DNA from: Microtetraspora malaysiensis
Lineage (GTDB): Bacteria > Actinomycetota > Actinomycetes > Streptosporangiales > Streptosporangiaceae
Length of the DNA stretch: 64,000 bases
Reading direction: 5' to 3'
Assembly: GCF_001528665.1 (NCBI RefSeq)
Contig: NZ_BBYJ01000004.1
Coordinates: forward strand, 124,001-188,000
Shown here: piece by piece, positions 27,874 through 38,621 of the stretch
Numbering within the stretch: the stretch's first letter is position 1
Layout: each line of letters opens with the position of its first letter
The notes under the pieces: generated by a model
Databases searched by the model: none
Told to the model about the DNA's origin: nothing
What the model saw: the letters and a program-made list of their open reading frames with translations, nothing else
Translations under genes and position numbers: made by a program

Positions 27874-28781
27874 CGGGTCCTCCCCTCGCCGGAGCCGTCG
27901 CCGCCGGGAGCCGAGGAGGCCGGCCGGCCGTCTCCGGAACCGTCTCCCACGCCGTCTTTCGAGCCCGAGGATGAGCCGTCGCCGACCGGGGCGAGCTCGA
28001 CCGCCTGGATCTCCGGGCCGAGGAAGCGCCGCCCGAGCTGCTCAAACAGGGCGGTCTCGCCCGTCGCGCGGAAGACGTGCCGCGGCGGCTCGCCCGGTGC
28101 GCCGGCGAGCCCCCGGTCGTGCAGGATGCGGAAGACGTCCTTGGCCGTCTCCTCGGCGCTGGACACGAGCGTGACACCGTCCCCGGCGACGTACGAGACC
28201 GCGCCGGTGAGCAGCGGATAGTGGGTGCAGCCGAGGATCAGCGTGTCGCAGCCGGCGTCCTGGATCGGCTTCAGATAGCCGCGGATCACCTCGATGAGCT
28301 CGTCGCTCATCGTCTCGCCGCGTTCGACGAAGTCGACGAGCAGGGGCGCGGGTACCCCGATCAGCTCGACGTCGGGCGCGGCGGCGAACGCGTCGTGGTA
28401 GGCCATCGACGCGATCGTGGCCCGCGTCCCGATCACCCCGACCTTGCCGTTGCGGGTGGCGCGCACGGCCCGCCGGGTGGCCGGCTGGATCACCTCGACC
28501 ACCGGTACGTCGTACCGCTCGCGCGCGTCGCGCAGCACGGCCGCGCTGGCGCTGTTGCAGGCGATGACGAGCATCTTGACGTCGTGCTCGACCAGGTGGT
28601 CCATGACCTCCAGGGCGTACCTGCGGACCTCGGCGATCGCCTTCGGCCCGTACGGCTGGCGCGCGGTGTCGGCCACGTACACGATGGGCTCGTGCGGGAG
28701 CTGATCGATGATCGCGCGGGCGACGGTGAGGCCGCCCACCCCGCTGTCGAAGATCCCGATCGGCCTGCTGTTCTCCGGCAT
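27870..28781 (-). CDS. murI: Glutamate racemase
   Basis: Makes D-glutamate for peptidoglycan. About 303 residues from ATG 28781 ([17 protein letters not shown]). The two catalytic cysteines are visible: C75 in VIACNSASA and C185 in LGCTHYPLL. The last ~40 residues are a Gly/Ser/Asp-rich tail ([20 protein letters not shown]) beyond the normal fold, longer than most family members (~260-270). It heads the cluster running to rdgB. Confidence 0.95.
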   Translation of the reverse strand: MPENSRPIGIFDSGVGGLTVARAIIDQLPHEPIVYVADTARQPYGPKAIAEVRRYALEVMDHLVEHDVKMLVIACNSASAAVLRDARERYDVPVVEVIQPATRRAVRATRNGKVGVIGTRATIASMAYHDAFAAAPDVELIGVPAPLLVDFVERGETMSDELIEVIRGYLKPIQDAGCDTLILGCTHYPLLTGAVSYVAGDGVTLVSSAEETAKDVFRILHDRGLAGAPGEPPRHVFRATGETALFEQLGRRFLGPEIQAVELAPVGDGSSSGSKDGVGDGSGDGRPASSAPGGDGSGEGRTR

Positions 28782-28874
28782 GAGTCCCAAGGTTAGGGGA
28801 CCGGCGGCGATTCGCTGAGGGTAAGAATGCTCACACCGCCGGTGGGTTTCGCGCCGGGTGGCTTCGCGTAGCGG

Positions 28875-31187
28875 CTACTCCGTGTGGAGCACCTTGGAGA
28901 TCGTCAGGCGCGCCGCCGACCGCGCGGGAGCGAACGCGCCGAGGACGGCGATCGCCAGGCCCGTGAGGGTCAACAGGGCCAGCTGCGGCACATGCCAGAC
29001 CGCCTTCGCCGACTCGGGGAAGACGATCGAGCCGACACTGTCCACGACGATGCGGTGTCCGGCGATCCCGATGGGGATGCCGAGCAGCCCGCCCACTGTG
29101 CCCAGAAGCGCCATGGAGGCCGTCATCATCACCGTGACCTGCCGCGGCGTCATGCCGATCGATTTGAGCATGCCCAGGTCGCGGCGACGCTCCCTCGTGT
29201 TCAGCAGGACGGTGTTGAAGACGCCGAGTGCCGCGACCAGCGTGAGCAGCACGGTGAAGATCGAGGCGAAACCGACCACGGTGGGAGTACTGATGGACTC
29301 GCCCAGGTCCGCGTCGATTTCTGCACGCAGTCCGGGATCGGCGGATCGGACCGCCTTCGCGTAGGCCTTGGGGTCGGCGCCGGGCTTGAGCTGGACGTGG
29401 TAGAGGTCGGCTGGGATCTTCGGGGCGAGCGCTGCCAGCGTCTGCCAGGAGGACCAGATGAAGCGGGGCCCGCCGTCCATGACCTCTCCGACGATGGTGG
29501 CCGGTTCCTGCTTGCCCTTGAGCGTCAGGGTGATCTCATCGCCGATCTTCAGGCCCCTCTGGGACAGGAATGCCGGCGGGACGATGACCTCGCCCGGTCC
29601 TTCCAACCAGCGGCCCTTGACTATCTGGTCGGCCAGGCTGGGCGTGTCCCCGCGCAGGAACTGCACGTCGAGCGGCTGCTGCTGGTAGCCGGCCAGGTCC
29701 ACGCCGACGAAGACGCCCGCGGTGACCTTGAGGGTGCCGGGCAGGGCGCGGAGCATCTTCTCGGTCTCCTGGTCGCTCAGCTTCCGCGTCGGCTGCCCGA
29801 GTCCGGTCCTGCCGGCGCGCACGTAGAACTCGGTGGCCGCGCCGGTGCCGCCGGCTTCGGCGAAGGCGACGAGCGTGCTGGTCAGGCCGGTGGAGAGGGT
29901 CACCGTGGCCACAGCTACGATGACGGCGCCCATGGCCATGAGGGAGCGTCCAGGGCGGGCGAACGGCTGGCCCAGGCCCAGGCTGAGGGAACGCGGCAGT
30001 CGGGTCGCGCCGAGGAGGCGCTGCGCCCGCAGCCCGCGGCCGGTGCGCGGCGCGCTGCCCGCGTTGAGGGCGCGGGTGGCCGAGAGCCGGCGCGCCCGCA
30101 GTGCGGGGATCAGCGCGGCGAGGGCGGCCAGCGCGGGCATGGCGATCAGGACGACGATCGGGACCCAGGCGCTGGTCCCGATGGTGGCAGTGCCGGTCTC
30201 GATGCCCTCGAAGGCGGCCTGCAGAACGGGTTTGGTCAGCAGGGCGCCGAGCGTGATTCCCAGGACGCAGCCGGCCACGGCGGGCAGGCAGACCATGGTG
30301 AGATAGACCGCGACCACCTGGTTGGGGGTGAAGCCCAGTGCCTTGAGCACGCCGATGTGCCTGAACCCCGAAATGACCGCGCCGCTGATCACGTTGCCGA
30401 CGATCAGGACCGCGACCACCAGTCCGAGGACGCCGAAGAGCGTCATGAAGGGCAGGTAGTCCTCACTCTGGCCGGAGAAGGCCGCCTTGACGGAGAGATA
30501 GGAGCGGGAGCTGCTCAAGGCCCCCTCCGGCAGCGCCGCGGTGATGGTGGCCAGGCTTGTGCGGATCTGCTGCTCCGTCGCCGCCGATGCGAAGCGGTAG
30601 AGCATCTGGCTGGTGGCCGGGGCGAGCGCAAGTTGCTCGGGGAGCACCCACGCACCGGCGGATCGGCTCATGCTGGTGGCGAAGCCGACGACGGTCAGTG
30701 ACGTTCCCCCGGGCAGCTTGAGCTTCGATCCCAGGGCGCCGGGCTTGGGTGGGACGTTGAAGCCCTGGTTGATGGCGATCTCTCCGGGGGCGGAGGGCCA
30801 GCGCCCCTGGACGACCTCGACGCGGTCCACGGCACCTGCGGGGTCGGCCCGGCCGGCTACGACGAGAGGTCCGGCGGGCGCGGCGGGCGAGCCCTTGGGG
30901 ACGGCGATGATCGTCTGGTCGAAAGGACCGGCCGCGGCCTCGACGCCCTCCTGCCGTGTGGTCTTCTCCAACTCGGCGCGCGAGACCTTCGCGGTATCGA
31001 AGACGGCGACCACGTGGGCACCGTTCTGCTGGCCGAATGCCTTGTCGAAGGGGGATGTGGCGGCGTCGAGCAGCCCCAGAGCGAGCATGCTGGTGGCGCT
31101 GGAAGCGAGCACGACCAGCCCGATCACCACGGTCTGGAGTCTGCGCCGCCGTACCGCCGCGCGCGCGGCCTGCCACACCGCGCTCAT
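28875..31187 (-). CDS. FtsX-family ABC transporter permease (second exporter)
   Basis: Permease of 770 residues with a duplicated FtsX/MacB layout: N-terminal helix (about 15-38), outer domain, three-helix core near 245-360, a helix near 410-430, a second outer domain, and a C-terminal core near 640-765 (AALGVFNTVLLNTRERRRDLGMLKSIG). The ATPase gene is just upstream with an ATGA overlap. It is divergent from an OmpR-type two-component system, the arrangement of BceAB-like or antibiotic-response exporters. Substrate unknown. Confidence 0.88.
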   Translation of the reverse strand: MSAVWQAARAAVRRRRLQTVVIGLVVLASSATSMLALGLLDAATSPFDKAFGQQNGAHVVAVFDTAKVSRAELEKTTRQEGVEAAAGPFDQTIIAVPKGSPAAPAGPLVVAGRADPAGAVDRVEVVQGRWPSAPGEIAINQGFNVPPKPGALGSKLKLPGGTSLTVVGFATSMSRSAGAWVLPEQLALAPATSQMLYRFASAATEQQIRTSLATITAALPEGALSSSRSYLSVKAAFSGQSEDYLPFMTLFGVLGLVVAVLIVGNVISGAVISGFRHIGVLKALGFTPNQVVAVYLTMVCLPAVAGCVLGITLGALLTKPVLQAAFEGIETGTATIGTSAWVPIVVLIAMPALAALAALIPALRARRLSATRALNAGSAPRTGRGLRAQRLLGATRLPRSLSLGLGQPFARPGRSLMAMGAVIVAVATVTLSTGLTSTLVAFAEAGGTGAATEFYVRAGRTGLGQPTRKLSDQETEKMLRALPGTLKVTAGVFVGVDLAGYQQQPLDVQFLRGDTPSLADQIVKGRWLEGPGEVIVPPAFLSQRGLKIGDEITLTLKGKQEPATIVGEVMDGGPRFIWSSWQTLAALAPKIPADLYHVQLKPGADPKAYAKAVRSADPGLRAEIDADLGESISTPTVVGFASIFTVLLTLVAALGVFNTVLLNTRERRRDLGMLKSIGMTPRQVTVMMTASMALLGTVGGLLGIPIGIAGHRIVVDSVGSIVFPESAKAVWHVPQLALLTLTGLAIAVLGAFAPARSAARLTISKVLHTE

Positions 31188-31891
31188 GGGGTCGTCTCCA
31201 GGGCGCTCTGGCGCACCACCCTGCCGTCGGCGAACTCGACCAGCCGGGTGGCGCAGCGGGTGGCCAGCTGCGGATCGTGGGTGACGATCAGCAGGGTGTG
31301 GCCGAGCCGGTTGAGTTCGATCAGCAGGTCCATCACCTGCCGGCCGGAGCCGCTGTCCAGCGCTCCTGTCGGCTCGTCGGCCAGCAGGAGGGCAGGGCGG
31401 TTCATCAGAGCCCTGGCGACCGCGACCCGCTGACGCTCGCCCCCGCTCAGCGTCGCCGGGTAGTTGTCGCGGCGTCCGGCCACGCCGAGTTCCTCGAGTA
31501 ACTCCAGTGCGCGCAGGCGCGCCTGCCTGGCCGGGGTGCCGGTCAGCTGCGCGGCCAGAGCGACGTTGTCCAGCGCGGGCAGGTCGTCGATGAGGTTGAA
31601 GAACTGGAAGATCATGCCGATCTGCCGGCGCCGGAACAGCGCCAGGCCGGTCTCGTCCAGCCGGCCCAGATCCTGCCCGTGCACCAGGATCGTGCCCGAG
31701 GTCGGTCGATCCAGGCCCGCGACCATGTTGAGCAGGGTCGACTTGCCGCAGCCCGAAGGGCCCATGACCGCCACGGACTCCCCGGCGCGGATCTCCAGGG
31801 AGACTCCGTCCAGTGCCGCCGCACTGCCGTACTCCTTACGCAGGCCCTCGACCCGGATGACGGGCTCTCCCGCGTTGTCGTCCATTGTCAT
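31184..31891 (-). CDS. MacB/LolD-type ABC exporter ATPase (second exporter)
   Basis: ATPase of 235 residues with Walker A GPSGCGKST, signature LSGGERQRVAVAR and Walker B LLLADEPTGALDS. The ADEPTGALD motif and Q-loop IFQFFNLIDDL place it with FtsX-partner ATPases. Its stop overlaps the permease start. It is divergent from the response regulator at 31994, with only 102 bases between the two starts. Confidence 0.92.
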   Translation of the reverse strand: MTMDDNAGEPVIRVEGLRKEYGSAAALDGVSLEIRAGESVAVMGPSGCGKSTLLNMVAGLDRPTSGTILVHGQDLGRLDETGLALFRRRQIGMIFQFFNLIDDLPALDNVALAAQLTGTPARQARLRALELLEELGVAGRRDNYPATLSGGERQRVAVARALMNRPALLLADEPTGALDSGSGRQVMDLLIELNRLGHTLLIVTHDPQLATRCATRLVEFADGRVVRQSALETTP

Positions 31892-31930
31892 GGCACATCA
31901 GCGTGGCCGGGCCGGGCTACAGCACCACGT

Positions 31931-31955
31931 GAGCAAGGCAAGAGGATGGCAAGAA
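31931..31955. promoter_or_regulatory. Direct repeats between exporter and regulator genes
   Basis: Two GGCAAGA copies (31937-31943 and 31948-31954), exactly 11 bases apart start to start, with a further AGCAAG just before. Direct repeats one helical turn apart are what OmpR/PhoB-type regulators bind. They lie between the divergent ABC exporter and the two-component genes, so autoregulation and exporter control are plausible. Confidence 0.45.
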
Positions 31956-31993
31956 ATCACCGACAAACGTGCTGTCATTGCCACAATTCGCTG

Positions 31994-32674
31994 GTGACCT
32001 ACACCGTGCTGCTCGCTGAGGACGACCGGCCCATCCGGGACTCCCTGGTGCGCATCCTCCGCCTGGAAGGGTACGAGGTGATCGCCGTGGCCGACGGCGT
32101 CCAGGCCCTGGCCGCCGCACATGATCGCGCCGCTGATGTGCTGGTGCTGGATGTGATGATGCCGGGTGTCGACGGGCTCGGCGTGTGCCAGGTGTTGCGC
32201 GCCGAAGGCGACCAGACGCCGATCCTGATGCTCACCGCCAGGGTCGAGACCTCCGACCGGGTGGCCGGCCTGGACGCCGGCGCGGACGACTACCTGCCCA
32301 AGCCGTTCGAACCCCTGGAACTGCTGGCCCGCCTGCGCGCGCTGCTGCGTCGCGCCGGGCACGGCCAGGACGGCGCCGTCATCCAGGTCGGCGACTTGCG
32401 CGTGGACCCCGCCGCACGGCGTGCCTGGCGCGGCCCGCGCGAGCTCGCCCTCACCCGCACCGAGTTCGACCTGCTCGAACTGCTGGCCCGCAACCAGGGC
32501 ATCGTGCTCAGCCACGCCACCATCTACGAGCGCATCTGGGACTACGACTTCGGCCCCGGGGCCAAGAACCTCATCGTCTACGTGGGCTACCTGCGCCGCA
32601 AGCTGGACGTGCCTGGGCGGCCGCCGCTGATCCACACCGTGCGCGGGGTCGGCTACGCCCTGAGGCGACCATGA
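31994..32674 (+). CDS. OmpR/PhoB-type response regulator
   Basis: Regulator of 226 residues: receiver domain with D53 (VLVLDVMMPGVDG) and K near 102 (DDYLPKPFEP), then a winged-helix output domain (LALTRTEFDLLELLARN, YVGYLRRKLD, HTVRGVGYAL). GTG at 31994; the same frame is open much further upstream but without signals. Its stop overlaps the ATG of the kinase (ATGA). Probably controls the divergent ABC exporter. Confidence 0.93.
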   Translation: MTYTVLLAEDDRPIRDSLVRILRLEGYEVIAVADGVQALAAAHDRAADVLVLDVMMPGVDGLGVCQVLRAEGDQTPILMLTARVETSDRVAGLDAGADDYLPKPFEPLELLARLRALLRRAGHGQDGAVIQVGDLRVDPAARRAWRGPRELALTRTEFDLLELLARNQGIVLSHATIYERIWDYDFGPGAKNLIVYVGYLRRKLDVPGRPPLIHTVRGVGYALRRP

Positions 32675-34020
32675 GCCGTCGCAGCCTGCGCACCACTCTG
32701 GCGCTTGGCTTCGCCGCCATGGGAACGCTGGTCATCGTGCTCGTCGGCGGGCTGAGCTACGACACCGCCGCCGACATGGTGCGCGCCGACGAGAAGGCCC
32801 TCTTCGCGGGGATCGTCAACGACCTGCAGATCCAGGTGCGGCAGGGACGCTTCACGGCCGACGACCTCATCACCGACAACCCCAGCCGGAACGTGCTGCC
32901 CAAGTTGTTCCGGGCCGCCCGGATCAGCATCCAGGTCCTGGGTCCCGCCGCGCAGCGCCCTGCCCCGCTCCCCTTGGACCGGCCGGGCACCGACCGACAG
33001 CCCGGCTACGGGCCCCGGGGCGAGTTCGCCATCGGTGGCGTGCGCTACCGCACCGCCACCGTGCCACTCGGCGACGGCCGTGGCGCCATCAGAATCACCC
33101 AGCGGCTCAGTGACACCGACGGGCTCCTGGCCCAACTGGGCCGACGCGTCATGCTCCTGGCCGGGGCCGTCGTCGTCATCGCGGCGGTAGGGGGATGGTG
33201 GCTGGCCCGCAGGAGCACCCGGCGGCTGATCCGGCTGACCGCCGTCGCCGAAGAGGTCGCCTCCACCGGCAAGCTGGAAGTGGCCGTGCCGGTCACCGGC
33301 GAGGACGAGATCGGCCGGCTCGGCCGCTCCTTCGACGACATGCTCGGCCGTCTCGCCCGCGCCAAGCACGACCAGCAACGTCTGGTCCAGGACGCAGGGC
33401 ACGAGCTGCGTACGCCGCTCACGAGCCTGCGCACGAACATCGCGATCCTGCCCCGCCTGGGCGAACTGCCGCCGCAGGAGCGGGAGAACCTCCTACGGGA
33501 CTTGACCCAGGAGTCGCGCCAGCTGACCACCCTCGTCGACGAGCTCTTGGAGCTGGCCGCCGGCGAGCACGAGGGCGAAGAGCCGGTCGAGATCCAGCTG
33601 GCCGACCTCGCCGAAGAGACGGCGGCCATGGCCAGGCGCCGCAGCGGGCGGGAGATCCGGGTACGCGCCGCCCCCGCCGTGGTCACCGCGCGCCCGGTGG
33701 CACTCAAGCGCGCCATGTCCAACCTGCTCGACAACGCCGCGAAGTTCGACCCTGACGGCGCCGAGCCGATCGAGCTGGTCACGGAGGCCGGGCGGATCGA
33801 GGTCCGTGACCGGGGCCCCGGCATCGCCGAGCATGACCTGGAGCGCGTCTTCGACCGCTTCTACCGCGCGATCGCCACCCGCGACCTGCCCGGATCCGGC
33901 CTGGGCCTGGCCATCGTCAAGGACGTCGCACACCGCCACGGCGGTGCCGCCTTCGCTGCCAACCGCTCGGGCGGCGGAGCCGTCGTGGGCCTCACACTCG
34001 GAGCATCAGGGGGTCCATGA
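32671..34020 (+). CDS. Sensor histidine kinase, partner of the OmpR-type regulator
   Basis: Membrane kinase of 449 residues: two transmembrane helices (about 10-30 and 160-178) enclosing an extracytoplasmic sensor of ~130 residues, a HAMP linker, HisKA with phospho-acceptor H244 (DAGHELRTPLTSLRTN), and HATPase with NLLDNAAKF (N box), DRGPGI (G1) and GSGLGLAIV (G2). Translationally coupled to the regulator. Confidence 0.94.
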   Translation: MSRRSLRTTLALGFAAMGTLVIVLVGGLSYDTAADMVRADEKALFAGIVNDLQIQVRQGRFTADDLITDNPSRNVLPKLFRAARISIQVLGPAAQRPAPLPLDRPGTDRQPGYGPRGEFAIGGVRYRTATVPLGDGRGAIRITQRLSDTDGLLAQLGRRVMLLAGAVVVIAAVGGWWLARRSTRRLIRLTAVAEEVASTGKLEVAVPVTGEDEIGRLGRSFDDMLGRLARAKHDQQRLVQDAGHELRTPLTSLRTNIAILPRLGELPPQERENLLRDLTQESRQLTTLVDELLELAAGEHEGEEPVEIQLADLAEETAAMARRRSGREIRVRAAPAVVTARPVALKRAMSNLLDNAAKFDPDGAEPIELVTEAGRIEVRDRGPGIAEHDLERVFDRFYRAIATRDLPGSGLGLAIVKDVAHRHGGAAFAANRSGGGAVVGLTLGASGGP

Positions 34021-34033
34021 CACAACCCCCGGC

Positions 34034-34828
34034 TCAGCCGCGGCCGACGCGGGCGAGCTGGCGGGACTGGGCGACCAGGCGGCCGGCCGAGTCCCACACC
34101 TCGATCTCCTCGTCGAACCAGCCGTCGCTGACCAGCCTGCCGCTGCCGAGCACGGTCAGCCAGCCGGGCGCGGGCAGCGCCCTCAGGTACCAGGTCAGCT
34201 CGACGGTCGGCGCCCACCCCCGGCCGCCGGCCGAGAACACGACGGGCGGCAGCGCGTCCACGGCGAGCGCGATGATGTACGGGTCCGGATCCTGCGGCTC
34301 GACCATCCGGAAGTACGCCCGCGACTCGGGCCGTCCGCTCGGGGCGCCGTGCAGCCAGCTGATCGAGCTCGGGTCGAACCGCAGGTCCACCTGCGCGCCG
34401 AGCGTCATGTTCGACTCCGGCTTCGGCGGCGGAAGCCGCAGGCAGTCGGCGAGATCGGGCATGGCGACCTGGGGCGCGCCCGACCAGTGGGGCGCGGCCT
34501 GCGGGTCCAGCGTCGCCGTGGTGACCAGGATCTCGATGTACCGCTCGCCGTCCCTGACGAGGGTGGCGCGCGTCATGGCGGCGGTCCGGCCCGTCTTGAG
34601 GCGCTCCAGTCTGACCGTGGCCGGTCCGGGCGGGATGGGCTTGAGGAACTGCACCGAGGTCGAGACGGGGTGCGGGTGCGGCGAGGAGTCGGTCACCGCC
34701 CGCAGCATGACCGCCATCAGGTAGCCGCCGTTGAGGGGGCCGCCGATGGCGTATCCGTCGTCCAGGCAGACGTCGTAGGTCGTGTCGTCCACCTTGATCG
34801 CCTGCGTCGCCTCGTCGAACTTGGTCAC
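34034..34828 (-). CDS. Acyl-CoA thioesterase-like double hot-dog protein
   Basis: A 264-residue protein resembling TesB-like/thioesterase family proteins of actinomycetes. GYAIGGPLNGGYLMAVMLRAV near residue 25 is the hot-dog helix motif, VSTSVQFLKPIPPGPATV follows, and a second hot-dog unit fills the C-terminal half (PPVVFSAGGRGWAPTVELTWYLRALP). Likely hydrolyses an acyl-CoA; the chain is unknown. GTG start. Convergent with the kinase gene and divergent from the DUF3352 gene. Confidence 0.8.
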   Translation of the reverse strand: MTKFDEATQAIKVDDTTYDVCLDDGYAIGGPLNGGYLMAVMLRAVTDSSPHPHPVSTSVQFLKPIPPGPATVRLERLKTGRTAAMTRATLVRDGERYIEILVTTATLDPQAAPHWSGAPQVAMPDLADCLRLPPPKPESNMTLGAQVDLRFDPSSISWLHGAPSGRPESRAYFRMVEPQDPDPYIIALAVDALPPVVFSAGGRGWAPTVELTWYLRALPAPGWLTVLGSGRLVSDGWFDEEIEVWDSAGRLVAQSRQLARVGRG

Positions 34829-34982
34829 CGCGCCCCCGATTCCCGAATGTTGTTCTAGTAATCAGTACCTTAACGGCTCCTCGGCATCCGCCCTGTTTCG
34901 GGTCAACCGAAGTGCAAGCATTTCGCTACCGTTGCCGCTTACGTTGAGAGTTGCCCACTGTCACCGGACATGTGAGAGAGAG

Positions 34983-36581
34983 ATGCCTGCCGATATCCCG
35001 CCGTTCCCTCACGGCCAGGATCCCGATCGGACAACCCCCAATCAGAGGCCGCAGCCGTACCCGCAGCAGCAGCCTTTCGGCGACGGGCACACCCAGCAGT
35101 GGCCGCACCCGGAGGAGCTCGGCCCGCCGACCACGCCGCCCGGCCCGCCGATCGCCGCCAAGCGCGGCCGCGGCTGGATCATCGCGCTCGTCGCGGCGGT
35201 GCTCGTGTGCGTCGTCGGCGGAGGCGGCGTGTGGGCCGCCGGCGTGCTCAGCGGCGGCGGAACCCAGCCCCACGACGTGCTTCCCGGCAACGCCATCGGC
35301 TACCTGCGGCTCGACCTCGACCCGGCGGCCAACCAGAAGGTCGCGCTGTTCGGCATCGCGCGCAAGTTCTCCGTTACCAAGGACGTCTTCTCCGGAGACG
35401 ATCCCCGCGAGTCCCTGTTCAAGGTGCTCCGCGAGGCAGGCGGCGAGCTCGACGGAGTCGATTACGCCAAGGACGTCGAGCCCTGGCTGGGCGACCGCGT
35501 GGGCTTCGCCGTGCTGCCCCAGACCTCCGGGGACCGGGCGGGCGAGAACGTCGCGCTCGCCGTACAGGTGAAGGACGAGGCCGCGGCGCGCGCGGGCCTG
35601 AACAAGCTGGGCGCCGGCACGAAGGAGAGCGGGTCGGGCATCGCCTTCCGCGACGGATACGCGATCCTCGCGCGCAGCCAGGCGGAAGCCGACCAGTACG
35701 CGAAGGCGGCGCCGCTGTCGGAGAACGAGCGGTTCGCCGGCGACACGGACGCGCTCGGCGAGCCCGGCGTGCTGTCCTTCTGGGCCGACCTGGGCGCGAT
35801 CGCCAAGAGCGAGGCGCAGAACGGAGCCGCGGCCGAACTGGTCCGGAACAGCCGGTTCACCGGAGCCCTCAGGTTCGGGGACGACTACGCCGAGCTGACG
35901 GGGTTCGTCAGCGGCACCGGCCTCAAGCCGGCCGAGACCGACGTCAAGCCCGTCAAGCTGGGCGAGCTGCCCGCCACCACCGCCGCCGCGTTCGGCGTCT
36001 CCGGCCTGGGCGACATGGTGCGCGAGCAGTGGGAGAAGCTGCGGACGGCGGTGGAGGAGACCGCCGACGGTCGCTCCCTCACCCAGTCCACCGAGAAGTA
36101 CGGCATCAAGCTGCCGGACGACCTGGTCACGCTGCTCGGCGAGAGCGCCACCGTGGCCGTGGACCGTGAGGGCCTGACCGGCGACCAGCCGAACGCCGGC
36201 GTGGTGCTGCGGACCGACCCGGCCAAGGCACGCGAGGTCCTGACCAAGCTTGAGTCGTCCGCGGCCGAGGGCGGGGTCGCGCCCGAGCTCGTCAAGGCCG
36301 AGGGGGACGGCAAGCTGGTCGTGGCGACCTCGCAGGATTACGCGAAGACGCTCGCCACCGATGGCGCCCTCGGCGACGAAGAGGCGTTCCGGCTGGCGGT
36401 GCCCGGCGCCGACAACGCCACCTTCGGCCTGTACGCCGACCTCGACCGGTTCGAGGAGTTCTACCTCGGCGACCTGCAGGCCGAGGAGCGGGCCAATCTC
36501 CAGGTGCTGCGGGCGGTGGGCCTCAGCGGCCGGATCTCCGGCGAGAACGCCGGCTTCACGCTCCGCGTCCTGTTCAACTGA
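34983..36581 (+). CDS. DUF3352 membrane-anchored protein
   Basis: Protein of 532 residues. A Pro/Gln-rich cytoplasmic N terminus (~60 residues) is followed by one transmembrane helix (about 64-87) and a large extracytoplasmic domain beginning VLPGNAIGYLRLDLDP, typical of DUF3352. These are widespread actinobacterial proteins of unknown function. ATG at 34983 (MPADIPPFPHG) follows a GAGAGAG-type purine stretch. Ends at the shared terminator. Confidence 0.85.
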   Translation: MPADIPPFPHGQDPDRTTPNQRPQPYPQQQPFGDGHTQQWPHPEELGPPTTPPGPPIAAKRGRGWIIALVAAVLVCVVGGGGVWAAGVLSGGGTQPHDVLPGNAIGYLRLDLDPAANQKVALFGIARKFSVTKDVFSGDDPRESLFKVLREAGGELDGVDYAKDVEPWLGDRVGFAVLPQTSGDRAGENVALAVQVKDEAAARAGLNKLGAGTKESGSGIAFRDGYAILARSQAEADQYAKAAPLSENERFAGDTDALGEPGVLSFWADLGAIAKSEAQNGAAAELVRNSRFTGALRFGDDYAELTGFVSGTGLKPAETDVKPVKLGELPATTAAAFGVSGLGDMVREQWEKLRTAVEETADGRSLTQSTEKYGIKLPDDLVTLLGESATVAVDREGLTGDQPNAGVVLRTDPAKAREVLTKLESSAAEGGVAPELVKAEGDGKLVVATSQDYAKTLATDGALGDEEAFRLAVPGADNATFGLYADLDRFEEFYLGDLQAEERANLQVLRAVGLSGRISGENAGFTLRVLFN

Positions 36582-36618
36582 CCCGACCTGGAACCCTGGT
36601 TCGGGCCTGGGAAAACGT

Positions 36619-36655
36619 CGAGGGCCGGTTCCGATCAGATCGGAACCGGCCCTCG
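36619..36655. terminator. Strong bidirectional terminator
   Basis: 17 bp perfect stem CGAGGGCCGGTTCCGAT / ATCGGAACCGGCCCTCG with a 3-base loop, between the convergent DUF3352 and cysM genes. Confidence 0.9.
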
Positions 36656-36722
36656 GTCACGTGTCGGCGGGGTCTCGCGGATCCCCGCCGGCGTGAAGAT
36701 CAGCGAAACGCCGTTCGGGGGT

Positions 36723-37966
<1,244 letters not shown>

Positions 37967-38062
37967 CGCGGGTCAGTCTCCTTGATCAGTGGTCGTCATG
38001 GTGAACAGCCCACCTCATTGGAACGGAGGCGGGCAGGCGGCGATTCCGCTGCGGAACGGAAC

Positions 38063-38191
38063 TCAGCGACAGTCGTAGACGACGACAGAAGGGGTGTGCG
38101 CGAAGAGGAACTTCTGCACGGGAGATCCGGGACACACTAGGCCCGGGAGGACAGCCGACGACAGCCCGGGGCGGACGTCATCAAAAGGCAT
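38063..38191 (-). CDS. Possible 42-aa ORF between mec and cysO
   Basis: ATG at 38191, TGA at 38063, lying in the 234-base gap between mec and cysO on the operon strand. The peptide (MPFDDVRPGLSSAV ... VVVYDCR) has two cysteines, one next to its end. About three quarters of third positions are G/C, lower than in the neighbours, and there is no good ribosome-binding site. It could be a leader peptide or chance. Confidence 0.25.
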   Translation of the reverse strand: MPFDDVRPGLSSAVLPGLVCPGSPVQKFLFAHTPSVVVYDCR

Positions 38192-38200
38192 GACGCCAGT

Positions 38201-38617
38201 CTAGCCGTACGCCTCCACGATCTTGACTGGCTCCTCCGTTATGACGCCCTCCACGATCCGGTAGGAGCGGAACTCCACATCGTCCTCCGAGGCCGTCGAG
38301 ACGAGCACGTAGTGCGCGTTCGGCTCGGACGCGTACGACACGTCGGTGCGCGAGGGGTACGCCTCCGTCGCGGTGTGGGAGTGGTAGATGACGACCGGCT
38401 CCTCGTCCCTGTCGTCCATCTCCCGCCACACCCGGAACTGCTCCATGGAGTCGAAGCGGTAGAACGTCGGGGAGCGCTCGGCGTTCTCCATCGGGATGAA
38501 CCGTTCCGGCCGGTCGGAGCCCACCGGGCCGGCGATGACGCCGCACGCCTCGTCCGGGTGATCCGCCCGTCCGTGGGCCACGATCTTGTCCACCAGTTCG
38601 CGCGCGATGGTCAGCAT
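38201..38617 (-). CDS. mec: JAMM/MPN metalloprotease, Mec-type
   Basis: Zinc JAMM protease of about 138 residues. The core motif YHSHTATEAYPSRTD (HxH...S..D) is present, with an upstream Glu expected in the N-terminal region. In M. tuberculosis, Mec releases cysteine from the CysO-cysteine adduct. ATG at 38617, preceded by GGTGAGG, is preferred over GTG at 38635. It begins just after the DUF2017 stop. Confidence 0.9.
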   Translation of the reverse strand: MLTIARELVDKIVAHGRADHPDEACGVIAGPVGSDRPERFIPMENAERSPTFYRFDSMEQFRVWREMDDRDEEPVVIYHSHTATEAYPSRTDVSYASEPNAHYVLVSTASEDDVEFRSYRIVEGVITEEPVKIVEAYG

Positions 38618-38621
38618 GGCC

